Source: Bordetella parapertussis (GTDB lineage Bacteria > Pseudomonadota > Gammaproteobacteria > Burkholderiales > JACQAP01). Taken from it: DNA of 64,000 bases. The stretch lies in the NCBI GenBank assembly GCA_945900965.1, contig CAMDKM010000010.1:1-64000 (forward strand), given 5' to 3'. The notes below the pieces were generated by a model that worked only from the letters and a program-made list of their open reading frames with translations, did no database searches and was not told where the DNA came from. This document shows, piece by piece, positions 54,917 through 63,737 of the stretch (position 1 is its first letter; every line of letters begins with the position of its first letter). The translations under genes and the position numbers were made by a program.

Positions 54917-56476
54917 ATGACCAACAGGCAGGCATTGCTCAGCCTTTCCGACAAAAGTGGCGCGGTGGAATTTGGCCGGGCCTTGTGCACTTTTGGCGTA
55001 GGGTTGATCTCGACCGGCGGCACGTCGAAACTGCTCAAGGACGCCGGGCTTGCGGTCACCCAGATCGACGATTACACCGGGTTTCCCGAAATGCTCGATG
55101 GCCGGGTCAAGACCCTGCATCCCAAGGTGCACGCCGGAATTCTCGCCCGCCGCGATTTGCCGACGCACCAGCAGGCGATGGCCAAGGCTGGTTTTCCGGG
55201 CATCGATATCGTGGCGGTTAATCTCTACCCCTTCGTGCAAACAATTTCGCGCCCGGATTGTTCCTTGGAAGAGGCGATCGAAAATATCGACATCGGTGGT
55301 CCAACCATGGTGAGGGCGGCCGCCAAGAACTGGCAACATGTCGCGGTGATTACCGACCCGGCAGACTATGCGCCACTTATCGCCGAGATGAATGCCGCCA
55401 GTGGCGCGATCCGTTTGGAAACGCGCTTTCGGCTGGCACGCAAAGCCTTTTCGCACACGGCCGCCTACGACGGCGCGATCAGCAATTACTTGAGCGCCGC
55501 CGGCATCGACGGCCGCCGCGGCCCGTTCCCCGAGCAGATGAACCTGAGCTACGCAAAAATCCAGGACCTGCGTTACGGGGAAAATCCGCATCAGCAAGCG
55601 GCTTTTTATCGCGGCTTGTCGCCGGTCGCAGGCGCCTTGAGCAATTACCGGCAACTGCAAGGCAAGGAATTGTCGTACAACAATATCGCCGATGCCGATG
55701 CCGCCTGGGAATGTGTCAAGACTTTCGAGGAACCGGCCTGCGTCATCGTCAAACATGCCAACCCCTGCGGGGCCGCAATGGCCGGGCAACTCGCCGATGC
55801 CTATCGACGGGCATTCGCCACCGACCCGACATCGGCCTTTGGCGGCATCATCGCCTTTAATCGGCCTTTGGACCGGGAGACCGCAGAGGCCTTGTCCAAA
55901 CAGTTTGTAGAAGTGGTGATCGCTCCGCAAATCGAGCCCGGCGCGACAGGCGTACTGGGAGCAAAATCCAATGTCAGAGTGTTGGAGGTCCAGCTTGGCT
56001 CAGGAATCAACCCCATCGAAGTCAAATGTGTAGGTGGCGGAATTCTTGTCCAGACGCCTGACTCGAGCAATGTTCAGCCACAGGAATTGCGAATCGTCAC
56101 CCGCAAACAGCCGGATGCCGGGCAACTGGCCGACCTGGTCTTCGCATGGCGGGTAGCCAAATTCGTCAAGTCCAATGCCATCGTATTCTGCGCGAAAGGC
56201 GCGACACTGGGTGTCGGAGCCGGCCAGATGAGCCGGGTGGATAGCGCGCGAATCGCCTCGATCAAAGCGGAGAACGCCGGTCTCTCCCTGAAAAATTCGG
56301 TGGTCGCTTCGGATGCTTTTTTCCCGTTCCGGGATGGTGTGGACGTGGTGGCAAAAGCGGGTGCCGCCGCCATCATTCAACCCGGCGGCAGCGTGCGCGA
56401 TGAGGAAGTCATCGCGGCTGCCGACGAACATGGCCTTGCCATGGTCTTCACCGGCGTACGTCACTTCCGTCACTGA
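54917..56476 (+). CDS. purH: Bifunctional AICAR transformylase / IMP cyclohydrolase
   Basis: Catalyses the last two steps of IMP synthesis. 519 aa from the ATG of [15 protein letters not shown]; an upstream in-frame ATG at 54884 is inside the terminator and rejected. The N-terminal MGS-type cyclohydrolase has TSKLLKDAG and [13 protein letters not shown]; the C-terminal transformylase has [24 protein letters not shown], the [10 protein letters not shown] loop and a C-terminus GVRHFRH. purD starts 20 nt downstream. Confidence 0.98.
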   Translation: MTNRQALLSLSDKSGAVEFGRALCTFGVGLISTGGTSKLLKDAGLAVTQIDDYTGFPEMLDGRVKTLHPKVHAGILARRDLPTHQQAMAKAGFPGIDIVAVNLYPFVQTISRPDCSLEEAIENIDIGGPTMVRAAAKNWQHVAVITDPADYAPLIAEMNAASGAIRLETRFRLARKAFSHTAAYDGAISNYLSAAGIDGRRGPFPEQMNLSYAKIQDLRYGENPHQQAAFYRGLSPVAGALSNYRQLQGKELSYNNIADADAAWECVKTFEEPACVIVKHANPCGAAMAGQLADAYRRAFATDPTSAFGGIIAFNRPLDRETAEALSKQFVEVVIAPQIEPGATGVLGAKSNVRVLEVQLGSGINPIEVKCVGGGILVQTPDSSNVQPQELRIVTRKQPDAGQLADLVFAWRVAKFVKSNAIVFCAKGATLGVGAGQMSRVDSARIASIKAENAGLSLKNSVVASDAFFPFRDGVDVVAKAGAAAIIQPGGSVRDEEVIAAADEHGLAMVFTGVRHFRH

Positions 56477-56496
56477 CAATCCATCGGAATCGCTCA

Positions 56497-57780
56497 ATGA
56501 ACTTGCTGGTAGTGGGTAGTGGAGGACGTGAACACGCCTTGGCCTGGCGGCTGGCGCAATCGCCGCGAGTTGGCCGCGTCTATGTCGCGCCAGGTAACGC
56601 GGGAACGGCCGCCGAGGACGGTCTGTTCAATGTTGCATTGAACTCCATTCCCGAATTGGTCGAATTCGCCCGCAGGGAAGCCGTGGCGCTGACGGTCGTG
56701 GGTCCGGAAGCGCCGCTGTCCGAGGGCATAGTCGACGTATTCCGTGCCGAGGGCTTGCGGATATTTGGCCCAACGCAACAGGCGGCACGGCTGGAGTCGT
56801 CAAAGGAATTTGCCAAGGACTTCATGGCCCGGCACCGGATTCCAACCGCGGCCTATGCGAGTTTTTCCGACGCGAACGCCGCCCACGACTACGTGAATCA
56901 AAAAGGCACGCCCATCGTCATCAAGGCCGACGGCCTGGCGGCGGGAAAAGGCGTTGTTGTTGCAATGAGCACGGACGAAGCTCACGCGGCGATAGAGCTG
57001 ATGCTGGTCAACGGCAAAATGGGCGCCGCCGGCGCGCGCGTGGTGATCGAGGAGTTTTTGGAAGGGGAAGAAGCCAGTTTTATCGTCATGGTGGACGGCA
57101 AACACATCCTGCCGCTGGCATCGAGTCAGGACCACAAGCGCCTGCTCGATGCCGACCTCGGGCCCAACACCGGCGGCATGGGCGCCTATTCGCCGGCGCC
57201 GGTGCTAACACCGTCGCTACATGCGCGCGTCATGCGCGAGATCATTCAGCCGGTGGTTACGGGCATGGAAAGCGAAGGCACGCCTTACACCGGCTTTCTT
57301 TATGCCGGTTTGATGATCTCCCCCAAGGGCGAGGTCAAGACACTGGAATTTAATTGCCGGCTCGGCGACCCCGAAACCCAGCCGATCATGATGCGGCTGA
57401 AAAGCGATTTTTTCTCGTTCGTGGAGCAGGCGGTGAGCGGCACGCTCGGCTCGATGGAAGCACAATGGGACAGGCGGGTGGCGCTGGGCGTGGTGATGGC
57501 GGCCGCGGGCTATCCGGACAACCCTCGCAAAGGCGATCTCATCACTGGACTGACGCGTGGCACCGAGGACGCTCGGATATTTCATGCCGGAACCCGTCTG
57601 GAAGACGGCAAAGTACTGACCAACGGCGGACGCGTGTTATGTGTCACGGCGCTCGGCGATACCGTGCGGGTCGCACAACGCCGCGCCTATGAAGTCGCCG
57701 AACAAATTCATTTTGCCGGTTGCCAGATGCGGCGCGATATCGGGTTTCGCGCCATCGGGGCCAAGAAGAGCACCCTGTAA
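56497..57780 (+). CDS. purD: Phosphoribosylamine-glycine ligase (GAR synthetase)
   Basis: Second step of purine synthesis: joins glycine to phosphoribosylamine with ATP. 427 aa. N-terminal MNLLVVGSGGREHALAWRL, the ATP-grasp domain with KADGLAAGKGVVVA, GGMGAYSPAPV, and LEFNCRLGDPETQ (metal/ATP site). Full length. It precedes hemF by 15 nt, so purH-purD-hemF form one transcript. Confidence 0.98.
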   Translation: MNLLVVGSGGREHALAWRLAQSPRVGRVYVAPGNAGTAAEDGLFNVALNSIPELVEFARREAVALTVVGPEAPLSEGIVDVFRAEGLRIFGPTQQAARLESSKEFAKDFMARHRIPTAAYASFSDANAAHDYVNQKGTPIVIKADGLAAGKGVVVAMSTDEAHAAIELMLVNGKMGAAGARVVIEEFLEGEEASFIVMVDGKHILPLASSQDHKRLLDADLGPNTGGMGAYSPAPVLTPSLHARVMREIIQPVVTGMESEGTPYTGFLYAGLMISPKGEVKTLEFNCRLGDPETQPIMMRLKSDFFSFVEQAVSGTLGSMEAQWDRRVALGVVMAAAGYPDNPRKGDLITGLTRGTEDARIFHAGTRLEDGKVLTNGGRVLCVTALGDTVRVAQRRAYEVAEQIHFAGCQMRRDIGFRAIGAKKSTL

Positions 57781-57795
57781 TTTTCCGCCTGCGGA

Positions 57796-58707
57796 ATGCT
57801 CATGGATATATTGTCGGTCAAAGACTATTTTTCCGAACTCCAGGAATGGATCATCAGCCGCCTGGAAGCACTGGACGGCGGGACTTTCCACCGCGATGCC
57901 TGGCAGCGGCCGGAAGGCGGCGGTGGACTCACTTGCCTGATCGAAGAAGGCAATCTGTTTGAACGCGGTGGGGTTAATTTCTCCTATATCGACGGAAAAG
58001 CTCTGCCGCCCTCCGCATCCGCGGCGCGACCGGAACTGGCCGGCCGATCCTTTCAGGTCATGGGTGTGTCGCTCGTTCTGCATCCTCGAAATCCCTTTGT
58101 TCCCACGGTGCACATGAACGTACGCTTCTTTATGGCGGAAAAACCCGGGGAACCCGCCGTATTCTGGTTCGGAGGCGGTACCGACTTGACGCCTTATTAC
58201 GCATTCGAGGAAGACGTACGGCATTTCCATCGGACATGCCGTGAGGCACTGGAACCCTTCGGCCCGGAGCTGCATCCAAAATTCAAGAAATGGTGCGACG
58301 AGTATTTTTATCTGAAACACCGCCGCGAATCGCGCGGCGTGGGCGGAATATTTTTTGACGACCTCTCCACGCCGGATTTCGACACCAGTTTTTCGTTGAC
58401 CCGCAGCGTTGGAGATCATTTTATCGATGCCTATGCACCGATCTGCGAAAAACGCCGGGACCTGCCGTTTGGCGACAGGGAGCGCGATTTTCAGGCCTAT
58501 CGTCGCGGACGGTACGTCGAATTCAACCTGGTGTATGACCGCGGCACCCTATTCGGCCTGCAGTCAGGCGGACGAACCGAAGCGATCCTGATGTCGCTGC
58601 CACCGATGGTTAAGTGGCGTTATGATTGGCATCCCGAGCCCGGATCACCGGAGGCGGCTTTGTACGAGAAGTATTTGGTCCCGCGCGATTGGTTGCAGGA
58701 CGAGTAA
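57796..58707 (+). CDS. hemF: Oxygen-dependent coproporphyrinogen III oxidase
   Basis: Oxidatively decarboxylates coproporphyrinogen III to protoporphyrinogen IX using O2. 303 aa. Landmarks: [21 protein letters not shown], the catalytic Asp/Arg region [36 protein letters not shown] and [10 protein letters not shown]. Two in-frame ATGs (MLMD) are possible starts. Its presence implies growth with oxygen; an anaerobic HemN was not seen in the window. Confidence 0.98.
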   Translation: MLMDILSVKDYFSELQEWIISRLEALDGGTFHRDAWQRPEGGGGLTCLIEEGNLFERGGVNFSYIDGKALPPSASAARPELAGRSFQVMGVSLVLHPRNPFVPTVHMNVRFFMAEKPGEPAVFWFGGGTDLTPYYAFEEDVRHFHRTCREALEPFGPELHPKFKKWCDEYFYLKHRRESRGVGGIFFDDLSTPDFDTSFSLTRSVGDHFIDAYAPICEKRRDLPFGDRERDFQAYRRGRYVEFNLVYDRGTLFGLQSGGRTEAILMSLPPMVKWRYDWHPEPGSPEAALYEKYLVPRDWLQDE

Positions 58708-58733
58708 CGCTGGCAGGAATTTTCAAGGCGCGC

Positions 58734-59078
58734 TTATCGCGCTATTTGCTCTCCGCGGCTCTTGTAAACCTGTACCCGGTCGCAGGTCCAGCCGGTCTTT
58801 GACTGTTCCCGCAGCCATGTGATGGCCTGCCTGCGCTTGGTTTCCAGCGTCTCTTCCCGATATCCATGACCGAAGGCTTTACGTTCCCGCAGACACGCGG
58901 TGAGCGGCAACGTGTCATCCCAAACTGTGTCGTTTCGAGCCATTGGCGAGTCCTCCGAAGGCGCCTGAGTGGCTTTGGCCAACGCTTTCTTACGCTTGGG
59001 GCCCGCGCCGGATCGGCTCTCATTGCCGACCGAAATCTGCTCTGCCACGTTGAATAGCCCCACTTCTGAATTATCCAT
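58734..59078 (-). CDS. Small protein of unknown function, 114 aa
   Basis: I do not recognise this protein. The ATG of MDNSEVGLFN was chosen because AGGTGA stands 8 nt upstream; 12 more in-frame codons are open. The first half is low-complexity (Ser, Gly, Lys, Ala; GPKRKKALAKATQAPSEDSP) and probably disordered. The second half is charged and ordered in appearance (LTACLRERKAFGHGYREET, AITWLREQSKTGWTCDRVQ). No membrane segment. It is convergent with hemF. Coding status is moderately likely. Confidence 0.55.
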   Translation of the reverse strand: MDNSEVGLFNVAEQISVGNESRSGAGPKRKKALAKATQAPSEDSPMARNDTVWDDTLPLTACLRERKAFGHGYREETLETKRRQAITWLREQSKTGWTCDRVQVYKSRGEQIAR

Positions 59079-59490
59079 TTCAGTCTCACCTGGAAAAATT
59101 GCCGGCTCCCACATCGAGCACGCCGCGCCAAACAGTCGAAGATCAGGCGGCGATCCACTTTTCGGAACGGTGACAAAGTATCCGGCGCGTACTCATTAAT
59201 TCGTATGGGGTAAAGCCCCCAAATTTAGGGAGGGAAACCGCCATCTGGTTTTCGATTACCCACAATAGATACCTGATTTTTTGGACATATAGACAAAATA
59301 TTTGCCGCTCAGCAGGATCGGGCTACTGACGGCGGAATGGCGTTCGACGCGAAATCGCCCGACTGGATCGTTCGGGAGCGAACGAAAACTGGCGCTGCCG
59401 GCAATTCCGAGGTGGAACGGCCGAAGGGTACGTGACGGGCAATTTTCCCCCTCGTGTGGGACTGGCTACGCGAAAGTGAAAGACTCGCGT
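59079..59490. other. Intergenic region with clustered small palindromes
   Basis: About 410 bp without a gene between an unknown small gene and the end of the FAD oxidoreductase gene. Around 59207-59252 several inverted elements crowd together: GGGG-TAAAG-CCCC, the near-palindrome CCCCAAATTTAGGG, and AAACC/GGTTT. They lie roughly 130-170 bp upstream of the small gene on the minus strand and may be its control region. The rest shows nothing recognisable. Confidence 0.4.
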
Positions 59491-60816
59491 TTATTTTCTC
59501 AGCACAGCCTTGTCATAGAGATCTGGCAAGCGGTTCAGTGGATCGTAGCGGGCCTTGAGTTCACGATAGGCTTCTCCGCTATAAATCGCGTCGAATTCTT
59601 CGCGCGGGAAATAACTGTCCGAGCACAAAGATTTGATGCCGCCGAGGTCCGCCACTTTGCGCTCGATCAAGCGATTGAAATGTCCAGGCAGGGCAGTGGC
59701 TGAGGTTTTCACCGCGTCCCAAAATCCAAAATTGACGTAACTTGCCAAGGCATTCAATGGGTAGTGCGGGAAGTGCCTCGCGCCTGCGCGGATTGGACAG
59801 ATCCAGACCGGCAATAGGCCGATTTCCTTGCTAAGAAATTCCAGGAATTCGGCGGCCCGGTGCATGGGAATATCCACATCTTGAATGACCGATTCGCGTC
59901 GCCTGCGCAGCATCCAGTTTAGCCCCCGGGTGAGTTGCAGGCGATTGTTCCAATGCATCCAGCGGGTGTAGGTACGCGAATTCAGGCGCGCCTTGCCGGC
60001 ATGCCGGCGAATAAGGGGTATCTGCATTCCGAAATTTTTCGAACACCAGAACCAGTCGGTGTCCCAGCGCCAAAGGAAGTCGTGGGTAGTGAGGAAATCC
60101 GACTGCCGCAGCCGAATCGATTGGTAATAGATCTGCTCGAAGGTGTAGTCGCTGACATAGGGCGCTTCGTCGACAAAAGTCCCGCTGACCACATAGAGCT
60201 CGTCCGGCGCGAACACCACGCCATCCAGGAAATCCGCGGCGCCGGACTGCGCTCGCGCAAGGGCTTCGAAAAAGGTCGTTGCGTCGGTAAAACGCCGATG
60301 CTCAACCTTCACGAATTTTTTGACCGGCAGGGTCCGGCTGCGAACCCGCAGCGCGTAGCCGAGTGTCCCGTAGGAATTGGCAAAGCCGAGGAACAAATCC
60401 GCATGCTCGTTACTCGGGGTGCACAGATAAATGTTTCCGTCGCCCGCCAGGACTTCGAGCTCCAGAATGTTTTCATGAACCAGCCCATGCCGGAACGAGC
60501 TGGCTTCGATGCCCACTCCCGCTACCGCCCCGCCGATCGTGATGGTTTTAAGCTGAGGCACAACCGCCGGCATGACACCACAAGCCAATGTCGCCAGGAC
60601 CAGATTTTCATAGGTGCTCATGCCCTCGGCGTCCACCCAACCGGACGTCGCATCGACTTCCAGGACGTGGTTGAAATCGTGCACATCCAGCTTTACGCCT
60701 GGCGTGCGCTCGCGCTGGCGAAAAAGATTGGAAGTATTCTTCTTGATCGCCACGCCGCCGGTAGCATTGCGAATCTGGGCCGATAGGCGTTCTCTGCGTG
60801 AGGTGTAGTTGTTCAT
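59491..60816 (-). CDS. DHCR24-like FAD-binding (PCMH-type) oxidoreductase
   Basis: Vanillyl-alcohol-oxidase-fold flavoprotein of 441 aa. The FAD domain shows HDFNHVLEVDATSGWVDAEG near residue 47 and TITIGGAVAGVGIEASSFRHG followed by CTPSNEHADLFLGFANSYGT, which resembles eukaryotic sterol delta-24 reductase (DHCR24). No N-terminal membrane anchor is seen. Actinobacterial relatives reduce methylene fatty acids after a cyclopropane-synthase-type methyltransferase acts; here only the tail of such a methyltransferase remains upstream (24 nt gap). Substrate not determined; fatty-acyl chains are the leading guess. Confidence 0.75.
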   Translation of the reverse strand: MNNYTSRRERLSAQIRNATGGVAIKKNTSNLFRQRERTPGVKLDVHDFNHVLEVDATSGWVDAEGMSTYENLVLATLACGVMPAVVPQLKTITIGGAVAGVGIEASSFRHGLVHENILELEVLAGDGNIYLCTPSNEHADLFLGFANSYGTLGYALRVRSRTLPVKKFVKVEHRRFTDATTFFEALARAQSGAADFLDGVVFAPDELYVVSGTFVDEAPYVSDYTFEQIYYQSIRLRQSDFLTTHDFLWRWDTDWFWCSKNFGMQIPLIRRHAGKARLNSRTYTRWMHWNNRLQLTRGLNWMLRRRRESVIQDVDIPMHRAAEFLEFLSKEIGLLPVWICPIRAGARHFPHYPLNALASYVNFGFWDAVKTSATALPGHFNRLIERKVADLGGIKSLCSDSYFPREEFDAIYSGEAYRELKARYDPLNRLPDLYDKAVLRK

Positions 60817-60840
60817 TCGAAATTGGGAATGCCGCTTGGC

Positions 60841-61110
60841 CTATTGGTAGAGAAATGCCCGGCTCATCGGATAATTGTCCCTGGAAATATTGAGTTTGCT
60901 GAGCACGATCTGGAACAGATGGGCGCCCGAGGTCGGGGATCGAAACATTTCCGCGCAGGACATCAGGTAGGTTCGCCTGATGCGCCGGTTCGCCCGCCGA
61001 TAGCGGATCACGACAATGAACCCGGGGTTGCCGCCGCGGCTTCGGCAAACCGCGCCATCGGCAAAGCGGGCGTGAAAACACGTATTGATGGATTTACCCA
61101 GCTCGGCCAT
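60841..61110 (-). pseudogene. C-terminal remnant of a cyclopropane-fatty-acyl synthase-type methyltransferase
   Basis: An 89-codon frame with a strong SD (CAGGAG) before the ATG. Its last 48 residues (RRTYLMSCAEMFRS, HLFQIVLSK, YPMSRAFLYQ) look like the C-terminus of cyclopropane-fatty-acid synthase-like SAM methyltransferases, where YL-x-CA-x-FR and LxQxVxSK recur. The whole SAM-binding domain is absent, and the livF stop lies only 63 bp upstream of the ATG, so the missing part is deleted rather than frameshifted. It could still be a translated small protein. Called a remnant by comparison from memory; not verified by search. Confidence 0.5.
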
Positions 61111-61173
61111 TTGCTCCTGTATCCGTCCACTGAACACTGACTGACCTCTCTCTTGCCTCCACCGGAGGAACCG

Positions 61174-61884
61174 CTATTCGCCCAGGTAGGCCCGTCGCAC
61201 CAAGGGATTTTTCAACAATGCGGACGAATCGTCCGCCAGCGTGATCAAACCGCTTTCCATCACGTAGCCTCGCTGGCTTATTTCCAGCGCGAGCCGCGCA
61301 TTCTGTTCAACCAGCAGGACGGTGACGCCTTCGCTGGCCACCTGGCGCACCGTCTGGAAAATTTTCTCCACCATCATCGGAGCCAGCCCCATGCTCGGCT
61401 CATCCAGCAGCAATAGCCGCGGGCGACTCATCAGCGCCCGCCCGATGGCCAGCATCTGTTGTTCGCCACCGGAAAGCGTACCGCCAGTCTGCCGCCGCCT
61501 TTCCGCCAGACGCGGAAACAGTCCGAAAACGCGCTCAAGATCGTCACGAATCGCGGCGGAATCGCGGCGAATGTAGGCGCCCATCTGCAAATTTTCCTGC
61601 ACTGACAAGCGACCAAATACTCCGCGGCCTTCGGGAACCAGCGCCATCCCGCGCTGAACCAGTTCAAACGAAGCGAGCGTGCTCACATCCTCGTTACGCA
61701 AACGCACGCAGCCCCTATGCGGGAGCATGCCACTGATCGCCTTCAGCGTGGTGGTCTTGCCGGCACCGTTGGCGCCAATCAGGGCCACCATCTCGCCTTC
61801 GGCCACGGTGAGTTCGATGCCTTTTACGGCATTGATTCCCCCATACGCCACATGCAACTCCGTCACTTCAAGCATCGCCTTCAC
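61174..61884 (-). CDS. livF: Branched-chain amino-acid ABC transporter ATP-binding protein LivF
   Basis: One of two ATPases of a LIV-type importer for branched-chain amino acids or related acids. 236 aa. Walker A GANGAGKTT, Q-loop region, signature LSGGEQQMLAIGRAL, Walker B LLLLDEPSMGLAP, and H-region VLLVEQNA typical of LivF. Overlaps livG by 4 nt. The binding-protein gene is not in the window, so the substrate is not fixed (amino acids, urea, aromatic acids or amides occur). Confidence 0.93.
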   Translation of the reverse strand: MKAMLEVTELHVAYGGINAVKGIELTVAEGEMVALIGANGAGKTTTLKAISGMLPHRGCVRLRNEDVSTLASFELVQRGMALVPEGRGVFGRLSVQENLQMGAYIRRDSAAIRDDLERVFGLFPRLAERRRQTGGTLSGGEQQMLAIGRALMSRPRLLLLDEPSMGLAPMMVEKIFQTVRQVASEGVTVLLVEQNARLALEISQRGYVMESGLITLADDSSALLKNPLVRRAYLGE

Positions 61885-62657
61885 GGCAGAACAGCGCCAA
61901 GATAGGCGCGAATCACCTCAGGGTTGGCCTGCACCGAGGCCGGCTCTCCCTCGGCGATTTTTTTGCCGTAGTCGAGCACCGCAACCCGGTTACACAAACC
62001 CATCACCAGTTTGACGTCATGTTCGATCAACAGAATAGTCATGCCGTCGGCCCGAATTCGCTCCAGCAGGGCACGCAAGTCGGCGGTTTCGGAGGGATTC
62101 ATTCCGGCTGCCGGCTCGTCGAGCGCCAGCAGTTTCGGATCGGTGGCCAGTGCCCGGGCAATCTCCAGCCTGCGTTGATCCCCGTAGGGCAGATTGCGCG
62201 ATAACGCCGTCGCATGGCGCCCAATGCCGACGTAATCCAGCAACTCGTTGGCGCGCAGGCGGATCCCGCGTTCCTCGTCCCGGGTTCGCGCGCCGCGCAC
62301 AATGGCGCCCAGTGCGCCTGCCCGGGTACGCACATGACGCCCGACCATGACGTTTTCCTGTGCGGTCATATTGCCGAACAGACGGATGTTCTGAAACGTT
62401 CGAGCAATGCCGCGCTCGACCACCCGATGCGGCGGCAGGCCGTTCAAGCTTGCGCCATCGAAGCGCAACGCTCCCGTTTCCGGTGCATACAATCCGGTGA
62501 GCACATTGAACAAGGTTGTCTTGCCGGCGCCGTTGGGGCCTATCAGCCCATAAATTTCCCGGCGCCGGATGTTGAGCGTTACGCCGGACAAGGCAACCAC
62601 ACCGCCGAATCGTTTCTCGACGTCGCTCACCTCCAATAGCGGATCGGCCTGCGACAT
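61881..62657 (-). CDS. livG: Branched-chain amino-acid ABC transporter ATP-binding protein LivG
   Basis: Second ATPase of the importer, 258 aa. Walker A GPNGAGKTTLFNVLTG, LPYGDQRRLEIARAL as signature, Walker B LLALDEPAAGMNPSE, and ILLIEHDVKLVMGLCNRVAVLDYGKKIAEG, the LivG-specific C-terminal part. It begins 6 nt after livM. With LivF it forms the cytoplasmic heterodimer driving LivHM. Confidence 0.94.
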   Translation of the reverse strand: MSQADPLLEVSDVEKRFGGVVALSGVTLNIRRREIYGLIGPNGAGKTTLFNVLTGLYAPETGALRFDGASLNGLPPHRVVERGIARTFQNIRLFGNMTAQENVMVGRHVRTRAGALGAIVRGARTRDEERGIRLRANELLDYVGIGRHATALSRNLPYGDQRRLEIARALATDPKLLALDEPAAGMNPSETADLRALLERIRADGMTILLIEHDVKLVMGLCNRVAVLDYGKKIAEGEPASVQANPEVIRAYLGAVLP

Positions 62658-62663
62658 CTGCCC

Positions 62664-63737
62664 TTACCTGGATTCCGCGAACTCTTGCCTGCGGCGTCGC
62701 GAAGGCCACAACCCTGCCGGCCGGTAGAGCATCATCAGCACCAGCGCCAGGCCAAACAACAACATGCGAATGACTTCCGGCTCCACGATCAGGCGGCCGA
62801 ACAAGGCCTTTTGCACCGGCTCGACCGAATAACGCAGCAGTTCGGGAACGAAGGACAGCAGCAACGCGCCCAGCACCACGCCCCAGACATTTCCCATGCC
62901 GCCAAGCACCACCATGGCCAGAATCATAATGGATTCGACCAGCACGAAACTCTCGGGGCTGATAAAGCCCTGGATCGCCGCGAACATGCCTCCCGCCACG
63001 CCGCCGAAACTGGCGCCCATGGCAAACGCCAGCAGCTTTACGTTGCGCGTATTGATGCCCATGGCCTGGGCCGCGACTTCGTCTTCGCGAATGGCCACCC
63101 AGGCCCGGCCCAGCCGCGAATCCTGCAGCCGCAGGTTGATGGCCACTACTGCGAGCAGAATCAACAGCAAAAAGTAGTAATACTTGATCGGTCCGGAAAA
63201 CGTCAGGCCGAGCCAGGTTTCGGCGCGGCTGAAATTGAATCCACCCACGGAAAACGGATCGATGGGTGTGATGCCTTGCGGTCCATTGGTCAGATTCACC
63301 GGCCGGGCCAGATTATTGAGAAAAATGCGCACGATTTCGCCAAAACCCAGCGTCACGATCGCCAGGTAATCGCCACGCAACTTCAGTGTCGGCGCGCCCA
63401 GCAATACACCGAACAGGCAGGCCACCAGGGCGCCGATCGGAAGAATGACCCAGAAAGGCAGATGCACATCGAAATGCGGGGAAGCCAGTAACGCATAACA
63501 ATAGGCGCCAACGGCGTAAAACGCGACGTAGCCCAGGTCGAGCAAGCCCGCGAACCCGACAACGATATTCAAACCAAGCGAGAGCAGGGCAAACAAAATC
63601 GCCAGATTGGTGATCCGCACCCAGGCAGTGCCTGCGGTAGCAAGCACAAAGGGTAATGCCAGCAGCGCCGCAGCCATCAATATCACGCCGACCTTCGCGG
63701 CCGCGGGATGCTTGCGCCAGGCTAACCACTGCTGCAT
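62664..63737 (-). CDS. livM: Branched-chain amino-acid ABC transporter permease LivM
   Basis: Inner-membrane permease of 357 aa with about nine hydrophobic segments. Landmarks: LNIVVGFAGLLDLGYVAFYAVGAY, the EAA-like cytoplasmic loop RLGRAWVAIREDEVAAQAMGIN, and VVLGGMGNVWGVVLGA. The start is the ATG overlapping the livH stop (TGATG); a longer in-frame reading (57 codons) lies inside livH and is rejected. Confidence 0.94.
   Translation of the reverse strand: MQQWLAWRKHPAAAKVGVILMAAALLALPFVLATAGTAWVRITNLAILFALLSLGLNIVVGFAGLLDLGYVAFYAVGAYCYALLASPHFDVHLPFWVILPIGALVACLFGVLLGAPTLKLRGDYLAIVTLGFGEIVRIFLNNLARPVNLTNGPQGITPIDPFSVGGFNFSRAETWLGLTFSGPIKYYYFLLLILLAVVAINLRLQDSRLGRAWVAIREDEVAAQAMGINTRNVKLLAFAMGASFGGVAGGMFAAIQGFISPESFVLVESIMILAMVVLGGMGNVWGVVLGALLLSFVPELLRYSVEPVQKALFGRLIVEPEVIRMLLFGLALVLMMLYRPAGLWPSRRRRQEFAESR

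Noticed and set aside
54503-55930. 475-codon open frame antisense to fis and purH
   Set aside because: Opposes three clear genes and lacks motifs; a codon-bias shadow.
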